A stretch of DNA of 64,000 nucleotides from the NCBI RefSeq assembly GCF_020379485.1, contig NC_063446.1, positions 19,479,525-19,543,524 of the forward strand, given 5' to 3'. Shown one piece after another: positions 34,240-45,838 of the stretch (position 1 is the first letter of the stretch; every line of letters starts with the position of its first letter). Both the position numbers and the translations under genes were made by a program. Source of the stretch: Brassica napus. Taxonomy: Eukaryota > Streptophyta > Magnoliopsida > Brassicales > Brassicaceae. The notes under the pieces are model-generated. The model made no database searches and was not told the DNA's origin. It worked only from the letters and a program-made list of their open reading frames with translations.

Positions 34240-34960
34240 CGAGGAACATTTGGTGATCTCCGAAGATCAGAGTATGTAATCTAACTTGTCTTTGGTGGCA
34301 TGCTTGGCTTGAGCTGATTTTACTCTTTGAGTTTTCCGAATCACATTGTCTTCACAAAATTTCAAATCACCAACTATGCTATCACCAAAACAACCCTTCT
34401 TCGTTAACACTTAAAATTCCTTTTGACATAGGTGTCCAAGCTTACTGTACCACAGCTGAGTCTCATCAATATCCTTGTTAGTTGACGTGACTGAGCTGTT
34501 CTCTCCAGCATATGTCAATAGTGACTTCGGGTAGCCTGAAGAATATAATGACTGCCTCCTCCTTTCGTGAACATGGTATATCTGTTGGTTATTTTCAACA
34601 GTACTCCATTTTCTGCTTTGAACTCACAACATTTGGCTTCTAGAGTTCACATGGAGATAGTATTCCTTGAAATGTATGGCATGTACGTGACCTTGTGAAA
34701 CAGAAAATTAGTTCCATCTTGTTTCTAAAACCTGACAGAAGCAACTCCTTTAACATGAGGGACTGATTTGTTTGCCATCCTTACTTTACCAAATGTAGCT
34801 TCCTGCAAAACAATGAACAAATCCCTCCCCGGATTCATGTGAACGGAGCAACCCATATCAAGGACCCACTCATATCTATCAGCCTCTCCAGCATTCAATT
34901 CCGCTACCAACAACCCTACTAAATCATTTGCATCATACTTAGGCAAAGAAGCCTCGCCTT
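34240..34960 (-). pseudogene. Ty1/copia protease and gag_pre-integrase remnant
   Basis: Minus strand, 34946 downwards: the frame encodes DRYEWVLDMGCSVHMNPG, matching the Ty1/copia protease (W-x-L-D-[ST]-G-C-S-x-H-M). The catalytic D-T/S-G is D-M-G here. Further on, in shifted frames, come KAENGVL, HYILQAT and DETQLWYSKLGHLCQKEF, the gag_pre-integrase motif (expected LWH-x-RLGH), then KTQRVKSAQAKHATKDKLDY leading to the integrase start. Frameshifts and the lost protease residue mark it inactive. No LTRs were seen nearby. The fragment ends before the integrase core. Confidence 0.75.
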
Positions 34961-35419
34961 GATACTAACCATATTTCTGATCTTTGTTCCTTTTTAACCA
35001 CTTGTAACATTGCCTCTTGAATTGATATATCATGAGAAAACCCTTGAATAATTATATTTATTTGAAAAATTAAAATTGTATATATGTGACTTAAAAAATG
35101 TCAAAACTGTTATATACATTTAATGATGATTAATAAGGGATTGCAATAATAGAAAAAAATTATATACGGTGGTTGAAGTTTAGCATTGAAAAAAATCTAA
35201 ACAAGGAGATATATATAGTGTGTGGCAGGAGTACAATATAGAATAACAATTGATTTTTGACGAATAAAGATGGCGTGGTTCATCTGGCCCAATATCAAAT
35301 GTACAAAATTTAGGCTTAATATCATATTAATTGTTGCGGTCTCTTGGTAAAACATAACCTAGCTCCGCCACTGGGGTAAATCGTTGGCAAAGAAGGTGGA
35401 GAAGAAAGAGTTGTTTGAT
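34961..35419. other. No gene seen
   Basis: AT-rich sequence between the copia remnant and the 391-bp tandem duplication; nothing recognised. Confidence 0.5.
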
Positions 35420-35797
35420 GGTCATCCTAATTCAACGTGTGAAATACTCATGCTTGATTGTTTATTATTATGGGTCTATCTAGGCTTGAACTTGATACTT
35501 AGGAGACTAAATCAGTAATGAAATAATGCAGTGACTAATTTGTGATAAATACGAAGAACGTCCTCTCACTTTTAAATAAAAAAATCTCCAACTCACAAAC
35601 ACGCCATTTTAATCTTCCACTTATAGTTGGACATAAATAAATCTTATATTTTTATTGACAAAACTATTTTAGTACGTAATGAGAAAATAAAATTCTTTGG
35701 TTATGTTAGTATAATATTCAAAAATTTATTCTTCACAAATAGAAATGGCTTGGTCATCACAAAATAAGAGTTATAATTCTTTTGTGTTAAACTCTCT
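35420..35797 (+). repeat. 391-bp-period tandem duplication, copy 1
   Basis: Starts GGTCATCCTAATTCAAC; matches 35811-36188 with a few substitutions (for example CGTGTG/CTTGTG, AAACTCTC/AAACTATA). No gene was seen inside. Confidence 0.92.
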
Positions 35798-35810
35798 CTA
35801 TAATTCTTTT

Positions 35811-36188
35811 GGTCATCCTAATTCAACTTGTGAAATACTCATGCTTGATTGTTTATTATTATGGGTCTATCTAGGCTTGAACTTGATACTTAAGAGACTG
35901 AATCAGTAATGAAATAATGCAGTGACTAGTTTGTGATAAATATGAAGAACGTCGTCTCACTTTTAAATAAAAAAATCTCTAACTCACAAACACACCATTT
36001 TAATCTTCCACTTATAGTTGGACACAACTAAATCTTATACTTTTATTGACAAAACTATTTTAGTACATAATGAGAAAAGAAAATTATTTGGTTATGTTAA
36101 TATAATATTCAAAAATTTATTCTTCACAAATAGAAATGGCTTGGTCATCACAAAATAAGAGTTATAATTCTTTTGTATTAAACTATAA
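35811..36188 (+). repeat. 391-bp-period tandem duplication, copy 2
   Basis: Second copy of the preceding unit. The few differences indicate an older event than the perfect 120-bp duplication at 20557-20796. Confidence 0.92.
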
Positions 36189-36681
36189 TTTGGATATTAT
36201 TAGCTCAAATTATATATTTAATTTGAACAATAACTAATCTAACTGGAGAAATAATTAGTCAGACATGACCTGTTTTTCCTGCCAGATCTACGCCAAAAAC
36301 TCTCGATTACATTGATCTCATGTCGTTATTAATAAAGAGATTCTGCTTATAAAAGTATTGTGAAATTTAGCAATCATGTTTGCATAGTGTTTAAAAAAAA
36401 AAAAAAAAAAGCAATCATGTTTGCATATGCATTGATGCATGCGAAGATAATCTTTCCTGGGAGCTTCATCAATACATTTGTCACAACGTACTCCAAAATT
36501 CTTTGGCAAAGGTTTTCCAATACCTTTTGTAAGCGTATCCTTAACATCTTTTACACATAAAGTTAATCCATTTTTTCCGCATGTTCCACGATAATAGTCA
36601 TCAGTAGGGCAAAAAAAGAGGTGTCATAGCGCCTTCCACCTCTACTGCATTATATCAACCGAAAAAGATTACTAAATTTTA
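36189..36681. other. No gene seen; one poly-A run
   Basis: A-run at about 36393-36410 flanked by two copies of GCAATCATGTTTGCATA. Overlapping short frames on both strands show no domain. Confidence 0.5.
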
Positions 36682-38481
36682 ATAGGAAAAATTGGAAAAA
36701 TGATACACTTTCAACTTGAGTTTGTCACTCTAATACATTTTCTAATTTTTTTGTCTCTTTAAAACTTTAATTTCTGTAAATACAATTATACCCTTAAATT
36801 AAATGCTAAAATATTTAATATTCTAATTTATTTTCTTAATACAATTTATAAAGTAAAAAAAAAAAAATTCATCGGTTCACTAAACACAATCCATCGGTTC
36901 ATTCTAAACTCCTAAATTTTAGATAAACACAATCAACTACCCTCAGAAAATAGAGATAAACACAATCCATCTCTTTGCTAAAACAAAATGCAAGGGTTCG
37001 ATTTCAAAGAGATTCAGGAGAAGATCTCCAACAGCTTTCGTCCATGGCCACGATCCTTTCAATTCTGGGTTCGAGCTACCAATATCTACACTGGTTACAA
37101 AGTCCCAACTGTGTATCGACTCGAGCTCCGTTGTTGCAGCCACCGTCGCTTCACCGTGCTTTTGGTCGCCATCAACTTCTCTCACCGGAACCACCACTGC
37201 CGTGTCATCTCCGCCGCTGCACGGGCTCGTCTTCTCCGTTCAAGCAGTCACAGCCCGAGAGCATTGAATCGAGCAGGCCACACCTTCACACATCGCTCGA
37301 TTGGTTCTCTCGGATGTTCAGTTCGTCGTTTGGACCAAGCCAGATGGATCGAGCATTTGTCTTCCACATCGAACGTTCCAAACCACGAAACATACATGGT
37401 TAAATTTTAATATATTGCGCACTTGGCCCCTGAGATTAGTTCCTTTCTTATTTTTTCCCCAGAAATTTTATTTTTGAAAATTAGTCCTCGATTTCGCCCC
37501 AAAACTCTTGGTTCAGGGAAATATCTTTAATGTTCACCCCAGTACTTTTAAATTTACGGAAATATCTTTATGATTTCACCTTAAACTTTAAACGTTCACT
37601 TTTGACTCTATTATATGAAAATACAATATATACAAAACTCAGAAATTAATCGTGGAGCAATCCAGGATTAGTTTTAAATTTTTTATTATACTTTCTAGTA
37701 TATAAGCTAGTATAGGTATCAAAGTAGCGTGAATCATATGTGGTATAGTGGTTTGTGTGTATAATTTTCTCTTGAATAACTCGGATTCGAGTGGAGGAAA
37801 GAACAATTTTGATGATTTTTTGACTTAGGAAAGAATATACTCCGTGAGATTTAGATTAGATTTCGTGTAGAATTAGAAAAGTATATCTTTAACCGAATAT
37901 GGAAGTTTTCATATTTTCCAGATTTGCCTAGAATATATATATTACCTTACGCAGAATACAGTAGAGTAGGTGGGAAACATATTATTCCTTTAGGCGTCAC
38001 ATAAGGTAAAAAGAAGAACATGTTATTGCACATAATCTAGATAAGGTATATTATTGAGTTGTAGCTATATATCGTTATCAAGCTGTAGGTATACTGAAGA
38101 CATCTTTCTTGATTATAACGTTTCGAAATATAGCTTGGTTAGAATATATAAGAAAGACTAGTTTACGTTGTATACCCAAGATATATCTATGCATAAAACT
38201 TAGTATCTGATTTCTAGACTAAGTAGATGACCAGAATGAGTATTCTAACTGTAGCTAGAAGAAAAAATAAAATATGATTTCACTTTAAAAAAAAAAACTT
38301 TTAGACATATATATTGTCATACTTATGTTTCCAATAGTTTTCATATTTTTTAACATTTTTAAAATTCAGTTTACTATTTTAACCATAAAAAGGGTAAAAG
38401 TTGTCCAGAATTGCCCAAAATATCAGAAGTCCTATTGTGACAAATAAAAGTTCAAAGTGTCACATGTATAAGAAATTTCTC
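36682..38481 (+). mobile_element. Candidate Pack-MULE-like TIR element carrying a gene fragment
   Basis: The left end (36684-36755: GAAAAATTGG, then GATACACTTTCAACTTGAG, TTTGTCACTC) and the inverse of the right end (38395-38481: GAGAAATTTCT, then GTGACACTTTGAACTTTTA, TTTGTCACAA) align as long degenerate terminal repeats of roughly 80-90 bp, the MULE pattern. Inside is an exon-like fragment at 36988-37104 in otherwise non-coding DNA. No 9-bp target duplication was identified, so the call is tentative. Confidence 0.45.
36988..37104 (+). pseudogene. First-exon-like fragment of an ABC1/UbiB-type kinase gene
   Basis: Thirty-nine codons from ATG: MQGFDFKEIQEKISNSF..., then RSFQFWVRATNIYTGYKV. I remember this N-terminus (FD-K-IQE..RPWQRSFQFWVR-T-DIYTGYK) from a plant ABC1/UbiB (aarF) family protein related to At4g24810, where an exon border follows the K-V. 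The open frame runs on to 37410 but the later residues are Ser/Arg/His-rich and do not resemble the family. No kinase domain follows, so it is a captured or relict fragment. Confidence 0.45.
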
Positions 38482-38994
38482 GAGTCCCAATTTGGATCTA
38501 TTAAAAATTTGACACAAATCGATAAAATAATAATATAATATTTTTTTAGAGAATTCAATGTAAAGATATGGTCCCATTAAAGTTAATAATTATAAATTAA
38601 TAATTTATATGTATGCATATTTTATATAAGTAAGAATCTATTATTATATTATTTGTTTTGTATTCACAATAGAATTATCTTTATATTTTCTTATAACTTA
38701 TATTTTTGCTGAGATTTAGTAATATTATATCTTAAACCATATTTAAATTTTATGCAATATATATTATATACATCAAATAATATAATAAAATTAATATACG
38801 TGTTAAATTTCAAAAAATATAATTAATATCTATACACTAAAATCAAATATTTTTCTTATCTTAAAATAAATATATTTTGTTTGTAACTTTAGAATAAATA
38901 TATTTTAAAATTAAAAATCTAAATAAGAAAACTTTCGTAAATTAATATTTCTATAAATTAATATAATTTTAAAATCTCAACATTAATTTATAGA
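38482..38994. other. AT-rich, no gene seen
   Basis: Nothing recognised. Confidence 0.5.
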
Positions 38995-39318
38995 AGTTAT
39001 ACTATATATATTTTAAAAAGGAACATACAGGAAAACACGTACGAGATCAAGATGGAGTCAACTTTGCTAAAAGTACGTCACACTTGACGTCATTTTGCTA
39101 ACGTCAACTCTTCTAGTTTCTTGCATGAAACCTTTTAATTTGTTTGCCAACTTTCAAATTTGTTTATAAGTTGACACGTTTAATATTCTGTCGCATGTAA
39201 GTTTATTTCACGTTTGTAACGTCTTTAATTGCGTCAGTGAGCTGAGCTTACCCACACGACTACACAACTGCACCGGCAAAAACCCATTTTAATCAGAGAC
39301 CCATTCGATTAATAAGAG
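38995..39318 (+). repeat. Dispersed repeat, copy also at 51330-51605
   Basis: Shares a colinear series of words with 51330-51605: ACGTACGAGATCAAG / ACGTACAAGATCAAG, TTGACACGTTTAAT / CTGACACGTTTATT, TAACGTCT, CCCACACG-CTACAC, GCACCG, and AGACCCATTCGATTA. The class is unknown; a SINE lies at its right end here. Confidence 0.65.
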
Positions 39319-39326
39319 TAGGCGCA

Positions 39327-39502
39327 CTTTTAACCGAGCGCTCGTAGCTTAGTAGTAAAAGAGGTACATCTGTACTGTCCGCCATCCGGGTTCGAGCCTT
39401 GGCTACAACGGATTTAACATCCCTTTCGTTGCGGCGCTGGACCTCTTTCGGGGATAGTTGGGAATGTGGCTGTCCAGATACCAGAGCTATCAAAAAAAAA
39501 GA
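39327..39502 (+). mobile_element. tRNA-derived SINE, second family (176 bp)
   Basis: A-box-like GTAGCTTAGTAGTAAAAG (39344-39361) and B box GGGTTCGAGCC (39388-39398), a tRNA-unrelated middle, and an A9 tail (39492-39500). AGGCGCA on both sides (39320-39326, 39503-39509) may be a short or eroded target duplication. It interrupts a repeat that is uninterrupted near 51600. No real tRNA gene: the 3' half does not fold back to an acceptor stem. Confidence 0.7.
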
Positions 39503-39609
39503 AGGCGCAGTGGGAGTTCTTCCTCCACAGTCTCTCATATTTTAATTAATAAAAAACTGAAAAAAGAGAGAACGGAACAAAAACAGAGAGAGATGTTTTC
39601 AATAAAAGA

Positions 39610-39640
39610 CTAGAATAAAAAATACGCCTTGCGCATGGTA
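39610..39640 (-). mobile_element. Helitron 3' terminus, minus strand
   Basis: A/CTAG (39609-39613), then AATACGCCTTGCGCATGG, a mirror-image Helitron end with a weak stem. The partner end was not found. Confidence 0.45.
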
Positions 39641-41814
39641 AGTTATATAGGGTGAGTTATAAAGTTAAAATATAAAACATATGGTATTGAATAAGTTAAG
39701 ATTTATATATGATCAAATTATTGTATATATGTATATAATTTTGGATTGTTTATATAATAATCTATACGTTGGGCCGAGAACAATTTTAATTGGGATTGTA
39801 GATCAAAACTTAAAATTTATGATGGATCCGATACATTTGGATATTTTTTTTTACTAACTTATCGGTGAATAAGATTTATTTATTTTTTGATTTTGACGTT
39901 ACATTAATTTTCAGAATATCATATTTTTACACTTTTGAAAACATAAGATGGAAAATTAAAATATTGAAAAAGATAACTACAAATTGGGTTAGACCTATAA
40001 TTTGAAGTATGATTGGTTATGGACCACAATAACACAACATAAAATTTAGCAACACGATTATTATTATACTTAAGGTCCAAATAAGATGAAATTAGTTTTT
40101 TTTTTGTTTGCAACCGATACTTTACTTCAAGTACTTGATGATGATGTTCTATTATTTGGTTGCAACCGATATTTTATATATGATGAAAGTTAGGCTAACA
40201 TGATATATAGCATTAACTACTACGAAAGAGAATTATTAATGTTTTCTTAAATTGCGAAAAACAATTAGGAAATTCATTACTTTGTGCCAAATTTTTGTCT
40301 TTATCTTCAATATAAATTTCCTAATATAAGTTCTATAAAATTGTGTAGTAAGGAAAAATATTTGATATATAGATTCGTTTGGTAATAAAGTTTTCTGTAT
40401 ATTTTTTTCTTTTATTAAGAAAACAGAATAATTACTCTTACCTAAATTTGCATTATGCTATATATGTATATCACATTAATGTTATTATTATGTTTTCAAT
40501 GACTACTTCTGAGTAGTTTTCCAAGATCATGTCTGAGTAGTTTCCTTTGTTAATAATAGTTTATACAATAAAAATAAGAAAAATTAGCAATTCATAATAT
40601 TATAAAATAACTAAATATTAGCACACATATTTATCAGCGAAAAAATATATTTTGTTTAATTTGATAAAAAAGATGAAAAATAACTTTGTAACATATAACA
40701 AAACATTAAAATTAAATTACTAAAATCAATATTTTTAAAAAAGTATGAAGACCATATCAAAATTTTGTATATATTATTACTTATATTATATAATTTACAT
40801 ATAATTATACTATTTTATATTAATTACTCGATTTACTGGGTTTGATCGATTTATATACTAAATCATATTCATATACCGTGGTTTCTTAAAAATAATATTC
40901 ATTCGATATATTCAAATATTAAATTTAGACCATCTTCTTTATTTGGTTCGGTTCGGTTTTACATGATTCAACAGCTCTAAATCAAACATATAATACATAT
41001 AGTATGTAACAATAAATCAGCACATTTATGACAAAGACTGCGAAATTACTGGTTGAGCCGTATTGGTTTAATGTAAGAGAATACTGAGAAAAAAATAATG
41101 TATATGATAGTTGTATCTTATATGAATCAAATTAGGAATTTTTCACTCACATAACACGGATCTAGATTGGTGATACATAATAACTACATCATTATTATCA
41201 TATTTGCCTTGTCAGTCACAATTTCTTAGATTGTCCCCGAAATATTAACTTACTTGATTTGACACTGGCTAATAAATACACAAATACTTGCATATCAATT
41301 TTATGGATCTCACTAAATTAAAAGTCATATTTATTTTGCAATTTTATGGATGTGACACTGGCTAATAAATACACAAATAGTTTAAACACACTGTCGGAGA
41401 TCGAGACTCGAAGAAGCAACCGTCAACATCACTGAACTCTGGACATAACGCCATATCTTTCTCTACATAAGAATCTAAACACAAAAATAATTATAAAATT
41501 AAATTGATGAAAAAAGGAAGAAAAGAGCGAACCTGTATATTTGATCATGTTATTTATAGGTTACTTAAGACTATGTAACCGGGAAGTAATGAGTTCTAGA
41601 GTTGTAAAAAATATTTTAAAGCAACTATTACTGTGATATTTAGTAATGGGAATATGAGACCAACGTTATATTTTTAAACTATGGTTTATATAAAGTGTTC
41701 TAAAATTCTTTTAAATAAGATTTAGAAGGCATACACAACTGTCACATAAGATGAATTTTTTTTAATTAATACAAATTTTAGGTTCTAATTTTTTTTAAAG
41801 ATTCTCAGTTAATT
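39641..41814. other. AT-rich, no gene seen
   Basis: No coding sequence is recognised in about 2.2 kb. ACACTGGCTAATAAATACACAAATA occurs twice in slightly differing form (about 41263 and 41355). The texture fits a decayed Helitron body behind the 39610 terminus. Confidence 0.4.
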
Positions 41815-42271
41815 TAAACCCTCAACTTTAATTATGTTAACATATGTTACCTTCCGTCTAAAAAATCGTGACGGAGGGTGATTTACGTTAACGGTTTATA
41901 AGTTGATGGTTTATGATGTTAAAAATTTAGTTGAAGATTTGTTTTACGATTCAAAAATAGTTTAGGGGTTATATCACTAAAAATATTAAATATTTTAAAA
42001 TCTTTATTATCATTTATACTACATCGTTTTAGATTGATATAAGCATTTAAAACTAATTTATAAATTTTATTACATTAATTTATTATAAAATTAATTTATA
42101 CACTCTAGATTAATAATTTTCAACATTACTTACAACTTAGTAAAACTTCAAAATATTAAATTATTTGATATGTGGCAATAGTGATATAAGAAAATTTGTG
42201 TGTTTCATATTGAAAACTTAGTTGAGGGGGTTTTTAACGATTCAAAAATAGTTGAAAGGTTTTATCACTAA
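41815..42271. repeat. Foldback repeat, copy 1
   Basis: Arms 41818-41858 (CTCAACTTTAATTATGTTAAC..., CTTCCGTC) and 41870-41912 (GACGGAGGGTGA..., AAGTTGATGG) are inverse around a short centre. A further copy of the outer module (AGTTGA-GGG-TTTTAACGATTCAAAAATAG) lies at about 42218-42260. A related foldback occurs at 50442-51260. A LINE begins at its right edge. Confidence 0.65.
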
Positions 42272-44143
42272 AATTCATCCTTTGTGCGGAATCTTTGGTC
42301 CACTCTCTGAATCAAGCAGAAGCATCATGACGCTTGCACGGTATACGTGTGTCTACCCAGGGGCATGCGGTTCACCATCTTTTGTTCGCTGACGACAGCC
42401 TCCTTATGTGCAGAGCCTCGTCGCAAGAAAGCTCTGAGTTGAAAGCCATCTTAGCTAACTATGAGGCTGCTTCTGGACAGACCATCAACTTCTCTAAATC
42501 TTCGTTTATTTTTGGATCGAAAGTAACCGAAGAGAAGAATATTATGGTCAAAGACATCCTAAGTATTGATACTGAAGGAGGAGAAGGTATGTACCTGGGT
42601 CTACCAGAGAGATTCAGTTGATCCAAAATTAAAATACTTAACTTCATCAAAGAAAAGCTTCAAGGTAAACTTCAAGGCTGGTTCGCAAAGTCTCTCTCTC
42701 AAGGAGGAAAGGAAATTTTGCTTAAGTCTATTGTGCTCGCCTTACCAGTCTATGCTATGTCTTGCTTTCGTCTGTCTAAGGATCTATGTTCCAAACTCAT
42801 TAGCGCAATGACTGAATACTGGTGGAGCAGTGGTAACAATCGCCACAAAATTGTTTGGGTTGCTTGGCAAAAACTTTGCAAGAAAAAGAGTTGGGTGGGC
42901 TCGATTTCCATGACATTGAGCTCCAAAATCAAGCCCTCCTAGGCAAGCAAGCTTGGAGAATCTGGAATCAACCAGAGCTACTGTTATCTAGGATCCTGCG
43001 TGACCGTTACTTCCACAATTCCTCCTTCCTCGAGTGCAGTATTGGAACTAGATCTTCATATGCGTGGCGAAGCATAATGCATGGTAACGACCTTATGAAA
43101 CAAGGATTGATCACGAGCATAGGTGACAGAAAGAGTACTAATGTATGGTCTGCTAATTGGGTAATGGACTCGCTCCCCAGACCCCCATTATACCATCCTT
43201 CCAACCCTATTGATCTCTCGCTAAAAGTGTCACATCTCTTAGTGGAACACACCGGCTTTTGGAACTCTACGATGTTGAAGCGTACCTTTGCGGAAGATGA
43301 TGTGCACCGTATTCTTTCCATTCAACCCAGACCCTCCCATCCTGACTCTCTACGATGGGGTTTCACCCCCTTTGGCTCTTACACGTTAAAAAGTGGTTAC
43401 AAGCTCTTAGAATACCTCAGAGACCTCAACGGAAGCAACAATGTTTCCCTCCCGCCTCTGGAAAAACGTCTATGGAGCAACCTCTGAAAAACCAAAACTT
43501 CTCCTAAACTCCGACATTTTTTATGGAGGGCCCTCTGGAGCCTTGGCAGTGAAAAAAGGCTCCGATCTCGCAGCATTAATGTGGTCGCAACCCACAATGC
43601 TTGTGGACATCACACTGAAACTATCTGCCATGTTCTTTTCTCTTGCCCTTTTGCGCAAGATGTCTGGAACTCCATTGGCTATCCTCTGCCGCCTTCAGGT
43701 TTCTCTGTTAACGCGGTCTTTCTAAACTTCCACTATTTGTTAGAGTGTAGCAAGAACAAGAACATTGACTGGAGCTTACGAAGATCTTTCCCATGGGTCC
43801 TCTGGTATCTATGGAAAGCTAGAGAGGATGCTGGTTTGTCGTTTCAAGTGAACTACCCAGAAGCTCCTCCTTCTATCCCCATTGTGTTGTCAGGCCCTGT
43901 TCACTATTCGGTTTGGAAGAAACCTAGAGCCGGGGATCTGAAATGCAATGTTGCCTCCTCCTGGATTAATTGGCAAACTCAAAGCGGGACCTCCTAGATA
44001 CTGCACAATGAACGGGGAGAAACATTACTTCACAGCAGAAGAGCCTACGTCAAACCAGACTCAGAGATACATGCAGCGCTCCTAAGTTTCCTTTGGGCTG
44101 TGGAAAGCATGATGCATTTACGCCAACGTAGAGTCATCTATGA
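42272..44143 (+). pseudogene. L1-type LINE ORF2, 5'-truncated, RT to RNase H (upstream part)
   Basis: Starts inside the reverse-transcriptase domain (FILCAESLVHSLNQAEAS). It contains the catalytic block HHLLFADDSLLM (about 42367-42402), then YLGLPE, KLQGWFAKSLSQGGKEILLK, ELGGLDFHDIELQNQALLGK, the zf-RVT region (RHFLWRAL... CGHHTETICHVLFSCPFAQ) and the start of the plant RNase H domain (LHNERGETLLHSRRAY, LWAVESM). The endonuclease and the first half of RT are missing, as expected of 5'-truncated LINE copies. Several frame changes and stops (for example before KTKTSPKLR and after SGTS) disable it. It breaks at 44143 where array 2 is inserted and resumes at 49559. Confidence 0.88.
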
Positions 44144-44510
44144 TGTTGGGAGTGGATTTAAATCCACTCTCAAGGCCCCTTAAGACAATGAACTAAGCCC
44201 AATTTGTTAGAAAACCCTAGACATCTTCTTTCTATAAATAAGAAACTATCTCTTTATTAGAAGCGATCTTATCTTATCTTCTCCATTTTAGACCTAGAAC
44301 ACATTTTACAAAGAGTTTATGGATTATTAGATTTACTTTACACTTGTAATCATACATGTAATACAATCTTTGATCAATAAACTCTTTTTGATGTTCATTT
44401 TCCATTTGATTTCAATGTTGATTTCTCTTAAGCCTCAAGAATTTAAGAAATTTATTTATTAAATTCTTCATTGTATGAATTCGACAAACACACCGTTTTC
44501 GGTTCAAACT
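44144..44510 (+). repeat. Array 2 LTR 1 (type A, 367 bp)
   Basis: TATA box CTATAAATAAG near 44231. Poly-A-signal-like AATAAACTC near 44377. Ends CAAACT instead of CA. Resembles LTR 3 more than LTRs 2 and 4. Confidence 0.85.
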
Positions 44511-45469
44511 GTTGGCGCTAGAGGAGATGTAACAAGGAGAAATATCTTCAAAGCATATCAAACTTGGGAGAATCAAGATCTCTCTTGCAGTTACTCTTTA
44601 CTCGGCGTTGATCGCTTTCTCGCATTCACTTGGATAGCTCTCTCGCAGTTATTCGGCGCAGATCGTTCTCTCACAGTTGCTCGACTCGCTCTCTTGCGGT
44701 TACTCGACTCGCTCTCTTACGGTTACTCGTCATGGATAGCTCTCTCGCTGTTACTCGGGGCAGATCGTTCTCTCGCAGTCGCTCGGATCGATCTCTCGCG
44801 GTCACTCGACTCGCTCTCTTGCAGTTACTCGGCACAAATCGCTCTATTGCGGTTACTCGTCATGGATAGCTCTCTCGCAGTTACTCGGCGCAGATCGTTC
44901 TCTCGCAGTCGCTCAGATCGATCTCCCGCGGTCACTTCGCTCTCTTACAATTACTCGGCACAGATCGCTCTCCTGCGGTTACTTGTCACGGATTGCTCTC
45001 TCGCAGTTACTCGGCTCGGATCGCTCTCTCGCACTCACTCGGATTGCTCCCAAGTCTCGTGCATGACGTGATACCCCGAAGACACGTCCACCCGTGGCGA
45101 TTTGATTGTGATGGTTCGCTCATGGCAGTACATTCATGATGATATCTATGACAACTTGTCTTTGGCAGTTTATCGATTGACGCTTCATCCATGGCAACTT
45201 ACTTCCGGTAGTTCAGAACACTGTCCTCACAGATCGTTCGCGCAACCATCCCAGAGTAAGAAGTCTGATCGGAATCAGAAGTATGTCGATGACAGCTCGC
45301 CCGAAACGGTCCGTCTATGACACTTCATCTATGGCAACCTAACCATGACGACCCGTTCATGACAATCGTCTACGACATGGGTATATGCCTAGTTCATTAT
45401 CTCATAAACCCTATTCGTAAAATTCGCAGAGATCGGTTTCATCTCTCTCTACGAACTTGGGGGGCTTAC
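44511..45469 (+). mobile_element. Array 2 internal region 1, minisatellite-bearing
   Basis: Begins GTTGGCGCTAGAGGAGATG (primer-site position) and ends with the purine tract before 45470. About half is a degenerate CTCTCTCGCAGTTACTCGG minisatellite (44585-45055). The remaining part (45060-45400) contains a block found again at 48970-49110. A 198-codon open frame starting in the LTR (44475-45071) runs through the minisatellite and encodes repeats like SLAVTR and RSFSRSRSD; it is probably composition-driven. Confidence 0.7.
44585..45055 (+). repeat. Minisatellite, about 20-30 bp units
   Basis: Imperfect units of the form GCTCTCTCGCAGTTACTCGG plus a variable CGCAGATC/ACTCGTCATGGATA filler; higher-order repeats of about 150 bp (for example CATGGATAGCTCTCTCGC recurring near 44730 and 44860). 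Two overlapping plus-strand frames stay open through it because unit lengths are mostly multiples of three. Confidence 0.8.
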
Positions 45470-45838
45470 TGCTGGGGGTGGATTTACATCCTCTCTCAAG
45501 GCTCATTATGAAAATGAATTAGGCTCACTTTGTTAGGAAACCCTAGATATCTTTCTTCTATAAATAAGGAGGTACCTCCTTATTAGAAAGGACTCTTTTT
45601 TCCATCTAGATCAAGAACACATCCTATAAAGATTTTATACATTCTTTGATTCACTTTACACTATAAATCATTCTTGTAATGCAATCTTTGATCAATAAAG
45701 TCTTTGGATATTCTTTTTCTCATATTGATTCTATGAAGATTTTTCCTAAACCTCAAGAATCTAATACTTATCATTAGATTCTTTATTGTATGATTCCAAC
45801 AAACATCACCAGCAAATACACCGTTTTTGGGTCAAACA
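45470..45838 (+). repeat. Array 2 LTR 2 (type B, 369 bp)
   Basis: TGCTGGGGGTGG start, TCAAACA end, TATA box CTATAAATAAGG near 45560. Shares type-B differences with LTR 4 (AATGAATTAGG, ATATCTTTCTTC, ACATCACCAGCAAATACACC). Confidence 0.87.

Noticed and set aside
36975..37410. Two overlapping 140-residue proteins at 36975-37410
   Set aside because: Only the first 39 codons of the 36988 frame resemble a protein family; the rest is low-complexity and both frames overlap each other.
39344..39398. Functional tRNA gene (also at 21448-21502, 61575-61631 and 5929-5979)
   Set aside because: A and B boxes are present but no acceptor stem closure or anticodon arm of a complete tRNA is visible. Each sits at the head of a SINE with an A-rich tail and, in two cases, a 16-bp duplication.
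44475..45071. 198-residue protein-coding gene
   Set aside because: The frame starts inside an LTR and consists of minisatellite translation; no domain, no conservation in internal region 3.
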